64,000 bases of DNA from Nissolia schottii (GCA_003254905.1 QANU01084588.1:165497-229496), one strand, 5' to 3'; shown: positions 50,101-62,770, numbered from the stretch's first letter. Translations and numbers: made by a program. The notes: generated from the sequence alone by a model not told the origin.

Positions 50101-52866
50101 TTTTCAAATGTCAGAGGTCACTTTGCAAATTTATAAAGAGAGAGTAATAAATACACCAACATATTTCACTGAGAGAATTGTCACATTGTCAAAATAAATG
50201 GTGTGTAGGTGCCTTGCAGCATTAGTGTTTCCAAAATTCAGAATGATGCACCAATGGAATACAAACATACCTTTTCTAAGGTGATAATTATTTGCGGTAA
50301 ATTTTTTACTACCAGAAGAACAAGCATATATTTGTATGGAAAAGATGATGCACCAAAAGTAATTTGTTTTCACTGGATTCTCACTGGTGGCTAACAACTT
50401 TATACACAAGTCATATAACGGTCCTCAATTACAGCTCTAGCATTAATCAGAGGAAGAGCTCACAATCAGAAGTCAAAGGTGAGTAGATAAGTATATACCA
50501 CCATAGAGTGAACAGCAGCAGGAGTGCTTTGCTTCATCAGTTGCAGGAATCTTAACCCCCTCTCCCATGCTGTAATGTCCATGCTGCGTTCGGCAGGAGG
50601 AGATCCTTAGAAAAAGTGAATATTCCATGATCAACAACATACACATACAGAGTATCATATTAATCAAAAGACAACACTGGTTACACCAAAATAAAAGGGG
50701 GCAAAAAAAAGACAAACACTGGAATGGCTTATGTATGGTGCTTCAAAACAGCAAATACACGTTAAATAGATTAGAACCAAAAAATCCTCCAACAAAAGGA
50801 GTTAAATATATCATAACTAAAAGTAAAAAACATCAAAAAACCATCCTAGTCATGCCTATCAAACTTCAAATGTGGATATTTTTGTCAATTGATTAGATGA
50901 AAGAAAATAATAGAATGGCACAGCTAACCAACCTGATTTCTTCCGATTGAATACTGACTATGTCACCCGAAACAAGTTCATACTGGTAGCGGCACTTTGC
51001 ACAAGATACAATCTGCAGCAGAAATTTTCCTATCCACCTTAAAGCTATCATACCCATACATCAATAGAAGGAAATTTATATAAGAATGTCAAACGGACCT
51101 ATCCAGAATTTCATGCAGAAGTAGATGTCTTAGAGAACCAAGTATCTCAACCAAGGACTATAGAAGATTACCTCACACAAAATGATAACTTATTCCCAAT
51201 TCTGTAGATGTGGAGAATATGATATCCCCTTTGACAAAAACCCATTGAGAAATTTTGTAATAAGACAAGAAATGTCAATAATTCATGATCACTTAAGTAT
51301 ATAAAAAAATCCCACCCGGTAAATTGAAAGGAAGTGAAAGAGAGTAAGTTACGGAATAAGTCCTATGAGCCTTCAAGAAACAACTTTTGAGACATCTTTT
51401 TTCATAATCAATCTCTAATCAACAAAGAAAATCTACTTTACAATGTGCTCATTAGGAGCTGGACTTAATGTCAACGTAGTAGGCATGGGCCAAGGGAAGG
51501 ATACACAATTTATTGATGCATTAAACGGATATTGACGCACAAGCTTACCCCATCCTTGATTTATCCCAATCATGTCGGGTTTATATATATCACAGAACAT
51601 ACAGATCAGTAAACTATGTCCGTGTGTAATAATAAAAGATAATAAAATTAACATTTAACATGATTGATGGATAACCAATAAAATCGTTAAAATGCCTGCA
51701 TTTCCAAACTAATGCAGTAGCCCCATGCAATTTGCATAGGCATCTGACATCTGCGGAACATACGGAAATACCTGAATACCTTGTTGTGGCTGTGCAACAG
51801 CGATAGCTATTCGACAACTAGGACATCTCACTATCTTTCCAAAACGGACCTGCAAATAATATACATGGAATTTACATCAATCAAACAGCTGACACTAGGG
51901 TAAAAAACAACGATTTTCACAACAACATATGCCATAGTCGAGTCTATCTCGGCACAACTTATATGCAGTGGCGAAAGCGAAAGAAGGATACAAGTCTTTT
52001 TAACCATACCTCCTCACCAGGAGACACCCCCACCTCACAAATATATTTAATCACCCTAAGAGCATCAGAAACCCTCAATGATGCCGCCAAACCCTGAATC
52101 AACAAGGTATAAACATGTGCATTTGGCCTCGACCACTTCCATCCCTCAATCAATGGGTCATTCCCGCCAACTGGTCACAATACACAAATATTATCAAATT
52201 GCAACTAAATGCTAAGACGACAACAAAGCGAATACACAACGTTACCACTACAAAAATTATCCAGAAAAATAACCTTTCAGCAGCAGCAACATTTTCATCT
52301 CTCTTTTTGTTTTTTTGAAATTAAAAAAGAATGACGGTGTACATTGTGAATGAGCGAAACGCAAACGCGCGAATAAGCATAGAGAAAGAAAGAGCGAAGG
52401 AAGGAAGGAAGCATTTGTGACCTGAATCGAAACTGGCGCGCATAGCGTAGAAAACGGACAGAGCGAGTTCGGGATTGTTCCGTTGAAGCGCGGCGGAAAT
52501 CACGGTGCAGCAGTCGTCGGCGGAAACGACGCCTCCATTTCTGTGAGAGTTTTGGGCGATGATCTGCAGCGCCTCGTCGGCGTCTTTGGCGGCGGCGGCA
52601 ACTCGGAGGAGTAGCTGCTGGTCCAATCGGTCGGTGTTTTCGGAGATCTCATTTTGGCTCTCGCTGACGGAAGCTCTGGCGTTGAGGAATCTGGATAGGT
52701 TGGGAGCGATGGGAAGCGGAGAAGCTGAGAAGAAGAGAGGGGGAAAAGGAACTTTAGCGCTGTGGTTCGCACAGGTTTCAGAGAATTTTGTGAGTGATGA
52801 AGAAGAAGAAGAAGAGTGGTGAAGGAGGAGGCGAGAGAAGCAGGGGGAGCACAAGTTCAGAGTCAT
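47188..52866 (-). CDS. Uncharacterised, probably plastid-targeted zinc-ribbon membrane protein
   Basis: Twelve exons (transcription order): 52422-52866, 52010-52170, 51772-51849, 50933-51012, 50499-50583, 49532-49951, 48994-49101, 48459-48526, 48201-48288, 48010-48081, 47867-47920, 47188-47268. They sum to 579 aa in one frame. The N-terminus (MTLNLCSPCFSRLL and a Ser-rich stretch) looks like a chloroplast transit peptide. Residues about 85-200 have helical-repeat, PPR-like character (ALQRNNPELALSVFYAMRAS; NAHVYTLLIQGLAAS). A CPSC (211-214) and CAKC (232-235) pair forms a zinc-ribbon-like module, followed by YQYELVSGDIV. A hydrophobic segment at about 368-420 may span a membrane twice. The rest (about 424-560) is coiled-coil-like. 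I believe plants share an uncharacterised protein of this architecture but cannot name it. Confidence 0.88.
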
Positions 52867-53094
52867 AGCACGAATTAGAAAAGAATTGACGGTTATGGGT
52901 GGCGGTGGTGGTTCTGCTGCTATTACATTTCTGAGGAGGAGATGAGGAACGAGAGGCTGTTAGGATTTTGGGACGAGCGAGACTTGGGTGTGCCTTCGAC
53001 CCCTGTGAAAATGGATAACGTACATTTTTTGACCGTTGATTTATCACTGGAACAAAAGTTGACCGTTGATTTATCAAATAAAAGGGGAAAAAAA

Positions 53095-53167
53095 TGGAGG
53101 TGCGGGGAATCGAACCCCGTGCCTCTAGCATGCGAAGCGAGCGCTCTACCATATGAGCTACACCCCC
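53095..53167 (-). tRNA. tRNA-Ala (CGC)
   Basis: A 73-nt cloverleaf on the minus strand. The acceptor stem GGGGGTG pairs with CACCTCC (one G-U), with D-arm GCTCATATGGTAGAGC and T-arm GGGGTTCGATTCCCC. The anticodon loop is TTCGCAT (anticodon CGC), and the discriminator base is A. The anticodon stem CTCGC/GCTAG has one C-T mismatch where the usual tRNA-Ala sequence has GCGAG. It lies about 230 bases upstream of the ATG of the plastid-protein gene, on the same strand. An intron is absent. Confidence 0.93.
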
Positions 53168-53276
53168 TTCAGGTATATGTTTTTAGTATTTATCTAAAGA
53201 CATCTTCCCTAATTTTACAAGAATTATCAAATCTTAAAGAAGTTATATTTCGGCCAATCATTCTTCTTCACACTCT

Positions 53277-53603
53277 TTAAGCAATTGGTCTCTTTTCTTT
53301 GTATTTAGACCATGGTGACCCTTGAGCATCTTGCACGACTTCATCAAGCCTTTGCCCTGTTGCTTCTGTTTTGACAACTGATTTGAAGTCGTATGTGTTA
53401 TGTTCTCCCAATGGATTCCATTCTAGAGCACATATAATATCTAATTGTTTTAATCTGCCACAAGTGGAATTAACCTGAGGATTTTTTATGTTAAACTCAT
53501 TTAGTCCGTGCATGTGCACAATGAACTCTTCTTTATTTTTAAAAGCAGTGTTGCTGATTTGCTGTGTATATGTATTAGTTTGAAAACCCTTGCATCTTTT
53601 CAA
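53277..53603 (-). pseudogene. Unrecognised open frame of protein-like composition
   Basis: A 108-codon frame with balanced amino-acid use (for example LNEFNIKNPQVNSTCGRL, QLDIICALEWNPLGEHN and VKTEATGQRLDEVVQDAQGS) stands out against the AT-rich flank. I cannot assign a family and find no neighbouring exon. It may be a relic of a gene or transposon, or one exon of a gene I did not resolve. Confidence 0.3.
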
Positions 53604-54011
53604 GCTTTATTCTTTATTGCAAATGAATACACTATGGACTAGGATCATTAACAAGACGTATGTGATGTAGTTGCTAATTCTAAAGGTTTATATTTCTTTA
53701 TTTGATTAACCTCTTTTTTAAGATTTCCAACTATTTGTGAAGTTAATTAAATCTTTTTCCAATTTCAAAAGTGATTGCAGAAAATTAGAAGATACTATTC
53801 CGTGACACCATTATGGCCTGGTTTTCTCATTTCTGACACAATTCACTAGTTCAAATAATGCAATCCTTATGAACTTTGAAAAAAAAAAAAGGAAAAATAT
53901 AGCTAGCACAATCTATGTATTAACACTATTCTCCTTTTTTTCCTTTATGCTTAGTAACACTATTCTCTATACCACATCAACATTTGGTTTTAGACTTGGA
54001 TAATCTACGGA
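53604..54011. other. Spacer downstream of the first RING-H2 gene
   Basis: AT-rich DNA without recognisable features; it holds the 3' flank of the minus-strand gene ending at 54012. Confidence 0.5.
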
Positions 54012-57000
54012 CTATGGCGAAGAGGAAGAGGACAAGGATGAAGAGGGAGTAAAATAAGAGAAAGAAGGGGTGACTTTAGAGGAGGATGACCCCGGTGTCT
54101 TCCTGCACAACGGGCACGTGCCATTCATTCGGAGCCACTCATCTATGCAGTGAGCATGAAAATAATGGTTGCACTCTGGAATGGTCCTCAACGTTTCTTT
54201 GGGCTCATATTCAGAGAGGCAAATTGAGCAAGTGTTGTCACTGGGCTTCAACAGGCGCCCACTCTCACCAAGAAGGGTCTTGGGATACTTTTCAATTGTG
54301 GCACCATCAAGCCCAGTTACGAGAGGGATGGGCTGAAGAGAAATTGTTGAAGGAAGATCTGTGATGGGCCTCCGGCGATGTAGGTTAACCTTAACCTTAC
54401 CGCAGATGAAGCAACCAAGCCCAATTATGCATAAGAGTCCAGGAACCCCCACTCCTATGGTTAAGCCATACTTGGCACTTCTTGCAAGACCTGTATGGAA
54501 CATGTCAAAGTCAGTCCATGTTTGAAATTATTATTAACAAAAAAATAAAAAAAGAAGAGAATTATATAACTCTTAATACTTTGATCATTGGAAAATAAGA
54601 AATTAGAGTCTATAAAAGGAGAAATAAGGATTTAGGATTTAAGGTTTATATCAACATCAAAAAAAGAGAATTTTAATACTTTCATCATTGAAAAAAATAA
54701 ATTAGAGTCTATAAAGGAAAAAATTGTCAGTGTGATTATAGAACATCAAATTAGATATACTTTGATCACATGCATAATGATATTTTAGCAAGTATAATGG
54801 CCATAAAATAACGTGAAATTTTTAAAAAATAAAATAAAACTAACTAATCAAGTTCTTTATTGATTTTATGTGTGTGTTGATTTTATGAAAAGAAAAATAT
54901 AACAGAAGTTGATTAAAGAAAGAAGAAAGAAAGAAAGCAAGCCACCAAACATACAATTACTTTGCTAAACATGTTCAAACCTTATGCATTTTTCTGAAAG
55001 TATTTTATAGTTGAAAAGAATTGCACGGCCCACTTATATGTTTTCTAGCAGTTTGTCAAATTGCCCAACGCAACATTAAGTCATGCATCTATTATTGATT
55101 ATTCAATGAAACCACACGAGTAGGTACAAGTGTCCTGAAATTGATGTATTCTTCTATCTTGTTTTTGCTGTACTTATCCTTTGTTTTTTGAATTAAAACA
55201 ATAAGGAATAGCATAAAGCAAATTGGCCGCACTCTTAAAAGGTTCTTAATTTTTGTAGGCTTTTTTAACCTTATGCTTGATGGCATTAGTCCTAGCAGGA
55301 GTACAGGACCAAAACTTTTTCCCTTAATTTTAATCATGATCCTAGTACTGTTGCAAACACTTGGAGGATCGCTTATAAAGTGCAAACCACATGTGATCTT
55401 CCCCCACCCTAAAAAATAAAATATTAAAAAAAATTACCTTCATATAGCCCCCACTTTGATCAAAACAGACATGTTTCATCTTTCACCAGAAATATCATTT
55501 TCCAATTACACGTTTCTTCAAATGGATGAAGGCATTTCTAACACAGCTTCCACTTGACTACTTCTCTACCAGAGCCATCTCGAGCCTAGGTTATATAATT
55601 ATGGAATACGGAATTAGACTTGTTAATTCAACGGAGTGATGCTACAGTGCTTTTATTCTATTCTAATTCTATTGAATCAATTCCCAATTAGGCAATCACG
55701 ATATTCGCGACCCGTTACCTAACTGCTATATACAGAACATGTTTTGGTTGAAAGTTGGTGCTCCATGAAACAGAGTTTGGAGCTGAAACATGTCTAAGTT
55801 TTTTATATTTTTTTTACACAAATAAGGTAAAATAAATAAATAAATAAACTATTAAATTTGTCTCAATGTTAACAATCAAGTTCATCTCTAAATTACAAAA
55901 ATCATCAAATTTATCTTTAATATTAATAAATATCGATAAATTAATCTCTAATTTGATTAATATTAAATGACTAATTTTATTAATTTTTAATAATTTTAAG
56001 GATGAATTTAATGCTATTAATCTTAAAAATAAATTTAATAGTTTATTAAAAAAATTACTTAACTTTGATTTTTAAATTAAACTTCATTCACTGAACTCTA
56101 ATTAGACAACCTTAAAAACGATAAATTATTGTATGCTTTGATACATACTCTATGAATACTATTAACTATTAGTTAATTTTTATATATTTTTTAAATATTA
56201 TAAATTAAAATAAATAATTGATAATATTCTTAAAATCAACATTAAATATGTTCAATAACATGAAATTTCTCTTTAAGAACTACGTGAACCTCGTATATGT
56301 CTTGGAATCGAGCACAACCATAGAATTAATTAACGAAGACTGAAAAGAAGAAATATTGCAGGGCCCACAAAGAGAAAGAAATCGAGTGCATACATTCATA
56401 CCTTGGCTTTTGGTGTTGGGAGTGGAGAAGCATCCAACTTGATGACTTTGTCTTTCATGATCACTGGCGAACCCACAAACTCGGCCACTAACTTCACAAA
56501 CCCAACATCTGGGTTGGGCCCACATGAGCCCAATATCAGCGTTGAGATTGGGCCAGAATGGCCACTGCGGCATGTCCGCCATCGGGAGCGGCACGAGAGC
56601 CGTGGAAATCACGTCGCACGGCGACGACGACTCAACCTCAATCGGACGCGACCACGAAACTATGACCGACGAAGAATTCGAATTCCAATTGGAATCGGAT
56701 TTCCCTTCATTGCTCAGGCAAGAAATCGGTGTCAGTGCAGAAGTTTCGGTGAAGTTGGAGGGGCAATTAAGGAAAGTGAGATTATAATTTTCGTAAACGG
56801 TTGGGTTCAAGATGAACGGTGAACCGGAGAGGCTCCAGTTTCTGTGCAGAAACCGTTTCGGGAGGCAACCGTCGGGGTCGTTGACTTTGACCGTTTGAAG
56901 CTCGTAATCGATACTTTTTACGATTAGGTCCCCGGAGTGCGGGAGGGTGAGGATTGTTTGGGTACGGTTGTTGCAGGAGAGTTGAAAGCTGGAATTGGGA

Positions 57001-57164
57001 AAGTAGCTGCACTCGCGGTCTTGGTTGGATCCTTTTAAGCCGAATGGAAATTGAATATCGATTTCACCGCATGACATGACATCGCAAACCGTTTTGCTTA
57101 TTGTGCTTTGAAGATCGTGGAGAAGAAAGATAAGGAATAAGCATACGTGGGCTGAGGAAGCCAT
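54012..57164 (-). CDS. RING-H2 E3 ligase, ATL20-22 type, with GUB_WAK ectodomain (copy A)
   Basis: Exon 1 is 56402-57164 and exon 2 is 54012-54490, with a 1.9-kb intron; 413 aa. A signal peptide (residues 1-25) precedes a Cys-rich galacturonan-binding-like GUB_WAK domain (CGEIDIQFPFGLKG, VNDPDGCLPKRF) with many N-glycosylation sequons. A WAK-associated C-terminal part follows (PRCWVCEVSGRVCGF), then a transmembrane helix at about 262-284 and the ATL GLD-like segment EKYPKTLLGESGRLLKPSD. The RING-H2 at 342-383 has CSIC, CNHYFHAHC and CPLC, with all eight ligands present. It should be a cell-surface protein that binds wall material outside and ubiquitinates targets inside; substrates are unknown. 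The upstream ATG at 57341 only adds translated CT repeat, so 57164 is chosen. The exon junction keeps the frame (G|GT, Gly255). Confidence 0.93.
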
Positions 57165-57179
57165 ATGATTAGTAATTAG

Positions 57180-57219
<40 letters not shown>

Positions 57220-58658
57220 GAACTAAAGTGTAGAGTGAAAACTGAAAATTGAATTTGGATGGGGAAGGGAAAAAGAGAAGAGAAGTGGGAAATGGAATTA
57301 CCCCATAAAGTCAACAACCTTTTTGATTTATTTGTCAACAATAGTCAATTAAGAGAATAGTATAGGCGTATAGCTAGCCTACTGGACTGGCATGCCATTT
57401 GCTCCTGTAATTGACAAAGGAAGAGGCGTGGACAACGCCACTTTCGATTTGAAATGCTTCGGTGAGATTTCGGGTTCGTTGCTATTTGCTAGCGTCACCA
57501 AACCCCTGGCCCTTCGTAAACTTTCTTTAGCACATTTTCATATCTCATCGTGGAGAAATTTTTTTATGGAAACAAGTGACTTTTATCATTATTTAAGCAC
57601 ACTTATTAAAAAAAATTGAGTTTTATCATTATTATTCAAGATACGTTTCCTTATTTATAAATTTTATTAATTTTATTATGAATATCATTATGTCAATCCA
57701 AAAAAAATTCGTATTATTTGTTCTTTTAACTAATAAAATTTTTACAAATTAAATTTGTTCCTGACTCGGGGATTATATACCTAAGATGAGTGAAGACATA
57801 ATAAGACTTCTACAAGTTGGTTCAACATGTATTATATACCCAAAATTAGTGAAAAACATAAGACTTCTACAAATTGGTTCAACCTTACCTCATCTCGGGT
57901 CAATCATTTGCACTTATCTCATACCAGAACGGCCGACTGAAGAACCATAATTGTAAATAATAATGGTGTTTATAAATATTCGTCGACATATTTATGTGTA
58001 ACGATTTTATGATTTATGAGCATCACTGAATGTTTCAATCAGCTTAATTAAACCTCATTCGAACAGTTACAAAAGCATATTAAACGCTACCTAACAACCA
58101 AAACGGCCATAGTCATGGCATACTACATAAGAAAAAGCAAGTAACTAGGATCAATCTATCTCAATTACACTTGACATCTAATAAATTTACTTACTTAGAC
58201 TTCGGAGTATCTTTTTCATGTATCACTGCCGCCACTCAAACTAATCATCGTCATCACTCTTGACTACAACAATTGTGCTCATTATCTCATAAGTTCTTAA
58301 GCTATGCTCAAGGTTCGAATTATATATCTATCTCTGATACTACTGTAACAAGATTATATTAATGCACTGCTTCCAAGTTTTGTCACTGCTCATTATTTTA
58401 AAAGTCTCATGTAACTATGTAATTTGATGATAGTATATTATTATTTTACATTAAGAACATTAAAAAGAATCTCATAAAACTGCAATAATAATTTAAAAAA
58501 ACTATATATAATAATATTCTAAATTTCCTTGATAGAATTCATTTCTCTTAATTTTATTTTACTGAAGAATATGCACAAATCTACTCTTCATCTTCTTTGA
58601 ATTTGTATAGAACTTCCCACCCAAAAATTACAACTCCAACATAAAAAAATGTACAATG
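57165..58658. other. Intergenic spacer between the two tandem RING-H2 genes
   Basis: It contains the leader and promoter of copy A and the 3' flank of copy B. The open frame at 57392-57619 has no recognisable product. No gene is supported. Confidence 0.5.
57183..57217. repeat. GA/CT microsatellite in the 5' leader of RING-H2 copy A
   Basis: About 17 GA units (CT on the transcribed strand) end 19 bases before the start codon at 57164. Confidence 0.85.
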
Positions 58659-60942
58659 TCAATTCCTAAAAGACGTTGGAGATGTAGGTAAAGGCGTGGT
58701 AAATGAAGAGGATCTCTCCGGTAAATTGCGACACAAGGGGCACGTGGCATTCATCCTGAGCCATCCATCTATGCAATTGGCATGAAAATAGTGATTACAC
58801 TCTGGTATGGTCCTTAACGTCTCCTTGGGCTGATACTCACAGAGACATATGGAGCATAAGTTATCATTGGGCTTGGGCAATCGACCACTTTCGCCCAGCA
58901 GGGTTTTGGGATATTTTTCTATACTTGCCATATCGAGGCCCATCACTGCAGCATGAAGACGTGGCAACGTAAAGGTAGAAATTTCACTTCTTGCTTGTCG
59001 CTGTTGCTCACGTCTCTGCATCTTACCGTGTACAAAACATGAAAGGACAATGATGATAAGTAGGAGTCCAGGTATTCCCAGGCCTATACTTAAACCGTAC
59101 TTGGCTTTACTTGGAAGACCTACATAGAAGCCCAAAGATTAATGAGGATAAGGGAAAAAAAAAAGCGTAAAAACAATTGAAAGGTGGCAAAAAGTTCTAA
59201 ATAAAGTTGAAAACTTAAAATGTGTTACAAACTAAATTTGAAAATTTGAACCCGAATTTACTAGTTCACATTAGTAATGATTCAACATTGGCCTAATTTA
59301 ATCACGCAATTACATGGACCTGAACCCAAAAGATAATATAAATATTTTGGTCCACAGGGGATCTTAAGCATACATAAACTCATGAGACTATGAGAGTCAC
59401 CATTCAACCAACAGCTTGCCCAAAATTCTTATCATCTCAAACTAACATTTTAAGTTTGCCCAAGGAATAACTACTCAAGTATGTAATATATCATCATTCC
59501 CCGAGTTACATGGTGGGATATTTCAGAAAAGCATTTAAAGGTAAAAAGTAAAGAAAAAGTTTATTTAAAAAAAAACATTAATATATGTGTTGTTGTGTTT
59601 ATAAGTTTTGTACAAAATCATTTATGAAGTACAAAATCACTTACTATATTAAGTCTACATAAATATTATTAACTTTTTTTCGTCTTTAATCATTGGTATT
59701 TAGTTGACCTTTCTTTTCACAATAAAAACATTGATTTCATAGAATTAAATAACTCATTTAAAGAAGATGATTTCTTCCATCACTTATTAATCCATTCAAA
59801 TAGCTCAAATTAAAAATTAATTAAAGAGTTAGAACTTCTTAGCTACCACAACAACTAACCCAATCTTGGCCGATACTTGCTCAAAGCAATTCCTATTCAT
59901 CTAAAGCTATATCTTCCTCTCATTTAGCACTCCAGTTCAACCTTTTCAACGTGTGGTCGAAGAAAGTCCTCATTCTAGATCATGTCCTAGATGCTAAAAA
60001 ATGGTTACCTACAATGCTTGCAAAGCTGGCCTGTCGAATTTTTGTAGTGTTTTAACAAGTATATACCCGTATATACACACACATGATAGGATTAAAAAGA
60101 AAAAAAGAAGAAAGAGTTAAGAATCATTTAAGTGGAGTGCACAACGAATGAAGCAAAGTGCAGTACATACCTTGAACTTGAGTGGGAAGATCGTAACAAC
60201 CCACCTGAAAAGCAGTGTCCCCAATCTTTGGCTGAAAGAACCCACACCGTCCTCCACCTGCTTCACAACTTGCACATTTCGGATCTTTCCACTCCAACTT
60301 GATTCCAGAATAGTAATCCGTCCAAAACAGCCACGGCATCCCCGCAACCGGAATCAACGCCCACGAAATCACGCTGCACGGCGAGGCCCACGGCGTCGGA
60401 AACGGAGGTTCCGACAGCATCGCAACCACCGAATAGCCAACGCCGTTATCGTCACGGCTCCGTTTTAGTTTTAAACAGCTTATTGGCAGCACCATAGAGA
60501 AAGCGGTTAAATTGGAGGGGCAGCTGAGGAAAGTGTAGTTCACGAGATTATAATCGCTGCTCAATTGGAACGGGGAACCTTCTAGATTCAGTCGACGGTT
60601 ACGCATGATCCGGTTCGGGAGGCACTCGTCCGGGTCGTTGATCCAAACCGCTTGTTCCTCTAGTGAGATGAGTTTGACCGCGAAGTCACCTGACTTTGGC
60701 AAAGTCAACAAGGGTTCGCTGAAGCCCATGGTGGTGGTATTGTTATTGGTGCACGTGAGATTGAACCCCGGGTAACCACACCCTGGGCTCTGTTTGGCTA
60801 GTTTCAACCAAAACGGGAACCGTATCGAGATCCCACCGTTCTCGCATGACGTGCTTTCGCAACTGAACTGAGCGGTTGTTGGTGATATTGCGTGTGACAA
60901 CAAGAGAATGGTGTTGAGCAAGAAAAGTAACGAGGTAGCCAT
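58659..60942 (-). CDS. RING-H2 E3 ligase, ATL20-22 type, with GUB_WAK ectodomain (copy B)
   Basis: Exon 1 is 60171-60942 and exon 2 is 58659-59119, with a 1.05-kb intron in the same position as in copy A; 410 aa. A signal peptide ends near residue 24 (LSHAISPTTAQ). The ectodomain has CENGGISIRFPFWLKL, INDPDECLPNRIMRNR and CASCEAGGGRCGFF. The transmembrane helix lies at about 265-288 and the RING-H2 at 346-387 (CSIC, CNHYFHANC, CPLC), intact. It lies head-to-tail with copy A. The RING half is nearly the same in both copies (KYPKTLLGESGRL; KETLRTIPECNHYFHA), while the ectodomains differ much more. This points to tandem duplication followed by divergence of the outer, ligand-facing part. Confidence 0.93.
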
Positions 60943-61211
60943 TTTAATTAGTAATTTGGAGGAGGAAAATTAAATATATATGTTGCGGATTAATTGGGTA
61001 CAGAATTTTAGGTGATGTTATAGCTTGATTGGGGAATTAATGCGGGTTTCCCCATGGATGGGCCATGAAAGAAGTTGAGGAGGAGATTCTGTAATGTGTC
61101 TGTCGACTAGCGTGCAATATGAGATGTGATTGGGCGTCCTAACTACCAGTTTGGAATTAAGTAGTAAATAAAAAACGTGGGAGTGGAAATGCATGTTTGG
61201 CTCGTTTAAAA
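60943..61211. other. Promoter-proximal flank of RING-H2 copy B
   Basis: Upstream sequence of the minus-strand gene, with ATATATAT at about 60973-60982. No other feature. Confidence 0.45.
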
Positions 61212-62770
61212 GGCTACTTCTAACATGAATGGGGTGGTTACCTAATTCAAGTTACACTTGCTATTTTGATCATTGATATTTGATCTGATGGTCCACATTT
61301 TTCATAGTAAACTATAATTTTTGACCCTTAAATTTATCAAAATTTCATTCTGATTTTGTAAAATGGTCCTTGCCTTACAATTAAAGTATTAATTAGTTTG
61401 GTGATTAATTTGTTATTTAGTAAGATTATTATTTAATTTTAGTCTAAATTTGTTGTTAATTGAAAAGTAATTTGTTGTCAATCTAAATTTCTTCTTAGTT
61501 TTCCATCAGTTACCACCACCCCACCCTCATTATCGCCGGTGCCAGAGTACCACCACTACCGCCACCATTATGTCATTGTCGATAGAGCTGCCATTGGAGC
61601 CACCACTAGGAGCATTCGTGCAAAACCCACCACAACCTAACCCCTACCTTCTCTGTAACCCCATCCTCACCCAACCCACCACAGCCACCGCAACCCTCAT
61701 CTGCCACCACCTCCATAAGCCTAAGCCCATAAACCCAAGCCACCACCACAGGCGCATACCACAACCTCTAACCCCCACATTCTCTATAGCCCCACCCTCA
61801 CCCAATCCACCACAACCACCGCAACCCTCATTTGCCACATCACCCACAACCCCTAAAACACACCACCGAAATCACTAGCCACCACCATAGCCTTCTAGCC
61901 ACACCACCCTCACACCCAAAAATTTCATTAATCTCCCTCAACAACAACATCAAGATCAACACCATATACAAATAACCATATATCCAAAAAATTCACCAAC
62001 CAGTATGGTCAACAACAAATCACATCTCAAAAATTTAAAAACAAAAAATAAATCATCTTTATTAGAAAAAAAATAGCTTCAACAAATAAGTATTGTAATA
62101 TTTACAAGACTAAAATTCATATCAACAAAAACTAATTCACAATGTTAATACTCATAGTGATAATTTTTATAGCTCAAGAAAAAAAAAAAGCCTCATATTT
62201 TTCCAAAAAAAAAAAAGAATGAGGAAAATAAAGAAAGGGAGGCCATTGTGTTGATGACAACACCACAGATGGACTCATCGGCCATCGATGTCGTGTTTGT
62301 GCAGGTTAAGGTGGTGTGGCGGCAGTTGAAACGATTTGGGTTCCACTGATCTGGCACGGGTTGCATGGATCTGGGCTCGGGTTACACAGATTTGGATGTG
62401 GGGCTTCGCCTTGTTGACGATATTGGTCAAGACAATGTGGGAGAGGTTGTAGATGGAGCGCCACTGGGCGTAGCAGATGAGCAAGAGGAGGAGGAGGGGT
62501 GGGTAGAAATGACATGGAACCTACTCGGTGGTCTTCGAATTTGGACGGCGTTAAAGCAAAGGTTCTAACGACATAGTCACAGTGAGGGGTGGGTGGAGAG
62601 AAATGGGTGGGATGAAGAGAAAATACTTAATTTATAATTAAAATTTCCTAATTTTACAACAACCATCACAATTTTTTTTAATGTAGTCCCTAAGCTTTTG
62701 TTAAATTTTTATTTTTGACCCTAGACTAAATTGGACCAGGTAATCACCTGGTCCATGTTAGAAGTAGCCC
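61212..62770. mobile_element. Nonautonomous TIR element with a GC-rich interior
   Basis: Left end GGCTACTTCTAACATGAATG and right end CATGTTAGAAGTAGCCC are inverted, and the match resumes weakly through GGTTACCT/AGGTAATC. Flanking TTTAAAA occurs at 61205-61211 and 62771-62777; an 8-bp reading (GTTTAAAA/CTTTAAAA) has one mismatch. Inside are a CCACCACAACC-rich block (about 61510-61910) and a second GC-rich block (about 62220-62590) whose frames on either strand are low-complexity or interrupted. They may be captured host sequence, which I could not identify. No transposase. The superfamily is uncertain (hAT or Mutator). Confidence 0.7.

Noticed and set aside
52778-53280. Open frames overlapping the tRNA on both strands
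   Set aside because: They cover the tRNA and promoter region and have no family resemblance.
55092-55385. Open frame inside the intron of RING-H2 copy A
   Set aside because: No domain and no splice link; intron sequence.
61570-61878. Pro/His-rich open frame
   Set aside because: Low-complexity CCACCA-type repeat within the TIR element; no evidence of a gene.
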